64,000 bases of DNA from NCBI GenBank assembly GCA_036320915.1, contig JAXBDG010000003.1:1612001-1676000 (forward strand), in the 5' to 3' direction. This DNA is from Linnemannia elongata. Taxonomy: Eukaryota > Mortierellomycota > Mortierellomycetes > Mortierellales > Mortierellaceae. Positions within the stretch are counted from its first letter, which is position 1, and each line of letters begins with the position of its first letter. Both the position numbers and the translations under genes were made by a program. The notes beneath the pieces are model-generated. The model was given only the letters and a program-made list of their open reading frames with translations, was not told the DNA's origin and ran no database searches. Positions 63,118 to 64,000 of the stretch are shown here, piece by piece.

Positions 63118-64000
63118 ATGTCTTCCACTTTACGCGTCGGAGTCCTCACAAGTAATTACACTATGCCTTCATACACCCATTACTGCCCTCTCAAGAGCAA
63201 ACGCAAAAGTGCGCGAACCTGCCAACTGATACCAATGAACCTATAACGCGCCACTTTCAGTTAGCGACACCGCATCCCAGGACCCTGCCGCAGATACTAG
63301 CGGGCCCTCCCTTTGCCACCTGGTCGAAGCTGAGCCTCGATGCACAGTCGCGGTCACCGCCTGCGTTCCTGACGACCAAAAGGCCATCCAAAAGACTGTT
63401 ACCGCCTGGTGCGACGACCTCGATCTGCATCTGGTTCTCACAACTGGCGGGACTGGATTTGGAGTCCGGGACTGTACCCCCGAGGTACCTATCCAGTTTC
63501 TTTGTACAATGTCTTATATCGCACAAACGGACCTCAATTGGTTATAAGAGTAACTGGCGTACATGGTGTTAAGTCTTGTTTCTAACTAATTCCTTCGCAC
63601 CCTTTTCGTGTTCCGTTTGTATTGCGCAGGCAGTGTTGCCCCTCCTGGACAGACAGACGCCTGGGATCTCTCACTTGATTTTTGCCAAGTCCATCCAGAT
63701 TACACCATTTGCGGCCCTCAGCAGAGCAGTTTCAGGAATCCGAGGTCAGACTCTAGTCTTGACATTCCCTGGAAGTCCCAAGGCCGTCAAGGAGAACTTT
63801 GAAGCTGTCGCGAAGATGCTTCCGCATGCAATTGATTTGGCAAGAGGCGGTACTGGCAAGAAAACACACGAAAAGATGCAGGGCGGTTCAAGACCCTCTG
63901 GAGTCGCGCCTGTCGCCACTGAAGAAAAGAGTCAGACAGAGTCGTCGCATGGTCATGGACACGGACACGGACATGGAGGGCACACCTGTTTCCACCACAG
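63118..64000 (+). CDS. Molybdenum cofactor synthesis protein, gephyrin/CnxE type (partial)
   Basis: The 5' end of a gene cut by the window edge. Exons 63118-63151, 63261-63484 and 63630 onward give 209 residues so far. The MogA/G-type domain covers residues 1-175: RVGVLTISDTASQD at the start, CVPDDQKAIQKTVTAWCDD, then LTTGGTGFGVRDCTPE (about 71-86) and ITPFAALSRAVSGIRGQTLVLTFPGSPKAVKENF. This domain adenylylates molybdopterin before the E domain inserts molybdate. The sequence then enters a linker with repeated His-Gly (SSHGHGHGHGHGGH, Cys, His-His) at about 190-209, where the window ends. By the gephyrin and fungal CnxE plan a MoeA-type E domain should follow outside the window. The His-rich linker could bind metal; this is an inference. 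Confidence 0.9.

Overview
The window is nuclear DNA of a filamentous fungus. Genes are compact, carry many 50-530 bp GT-AG introns with CTAAC/CTAAT-like branch sites, have pyrimidine-rich leaders and AATAAA signals, and are packed on both strands. The gene set points to an early-diverging lineage, most likely Mortierellomycotina (Mortierella-like). The reasons are a disintegrin (ADAM-type) gene, an LRWD1/ORCA-like WD protein and a coproporphyrinogen oxidase with a mitochondrial presequence, none of which is typical of yeasts. The lineage is an inference from content; nothing in the window names the species. I resolved most exon boundaries by hand from splice signals and reading phase.

Left part (1-27.6 kb) is gene-poor with lineage-specific genes. 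A minus-strand gene encodes a Pro/Gln-rich single-pass membrane protein ending in HDEL (2382-6701). It is followed by an F-box/leucine-rich-repeat protein (7238-8770). On the plus strand is a membrane protein with a disintegrin domain but no metalloprotease (10084-12694). A 5.4 kb stretch without a recognisable gene follows. Then comes a 2374-residue secreted protein without a single cysteine, built from 151-residue repeats (18072-25413), and a PHO84-like MFS transporter (25728-27635).

Right part (28.3-64 kb) is dense housekeeping: vacuolar/cytosolic alpha-mannosidase (20 exons, one of 24 nt carrying the metal-binding motif), LRWD1-like WD protein, PHO80-type cyclin, Cns1/TTC4 co-chaperone, mitochondrial ribosomal protein bL17, coproporphyrinogen III oxidase, ribosomal protein S9 (uS4) with an intron-split start codon, glucose-6-phosphate dehydrogenase, a four-TM protein, a mitochondrial-type PP2C phosphatase, nucleoporin Nup133, a small ankyrin protein, a beta-helix (pectate-lyase-fold) protein with a PPxY motif and no signal peptide, and the start of a gephyrin-type molybdenum cofactor gene that runs off the window.

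There is no operon logic. Neighbours are paired divergently (mannosidase/MFS, HEM13/RPS9, four-TM/PP2C, NUP133/ankyrin, beta-helix/gephyrin) or convergently. No transposon, CRISPR array, tRNA, rRNA or viral gene was recognised. The best candidates for something undescribed are the cysteine-free repeat protein, the metalloprotease-less disintegrin receptor, the HDEL-ended type II membrane protein and the apparently intracellular PPxY beta-helix protein.
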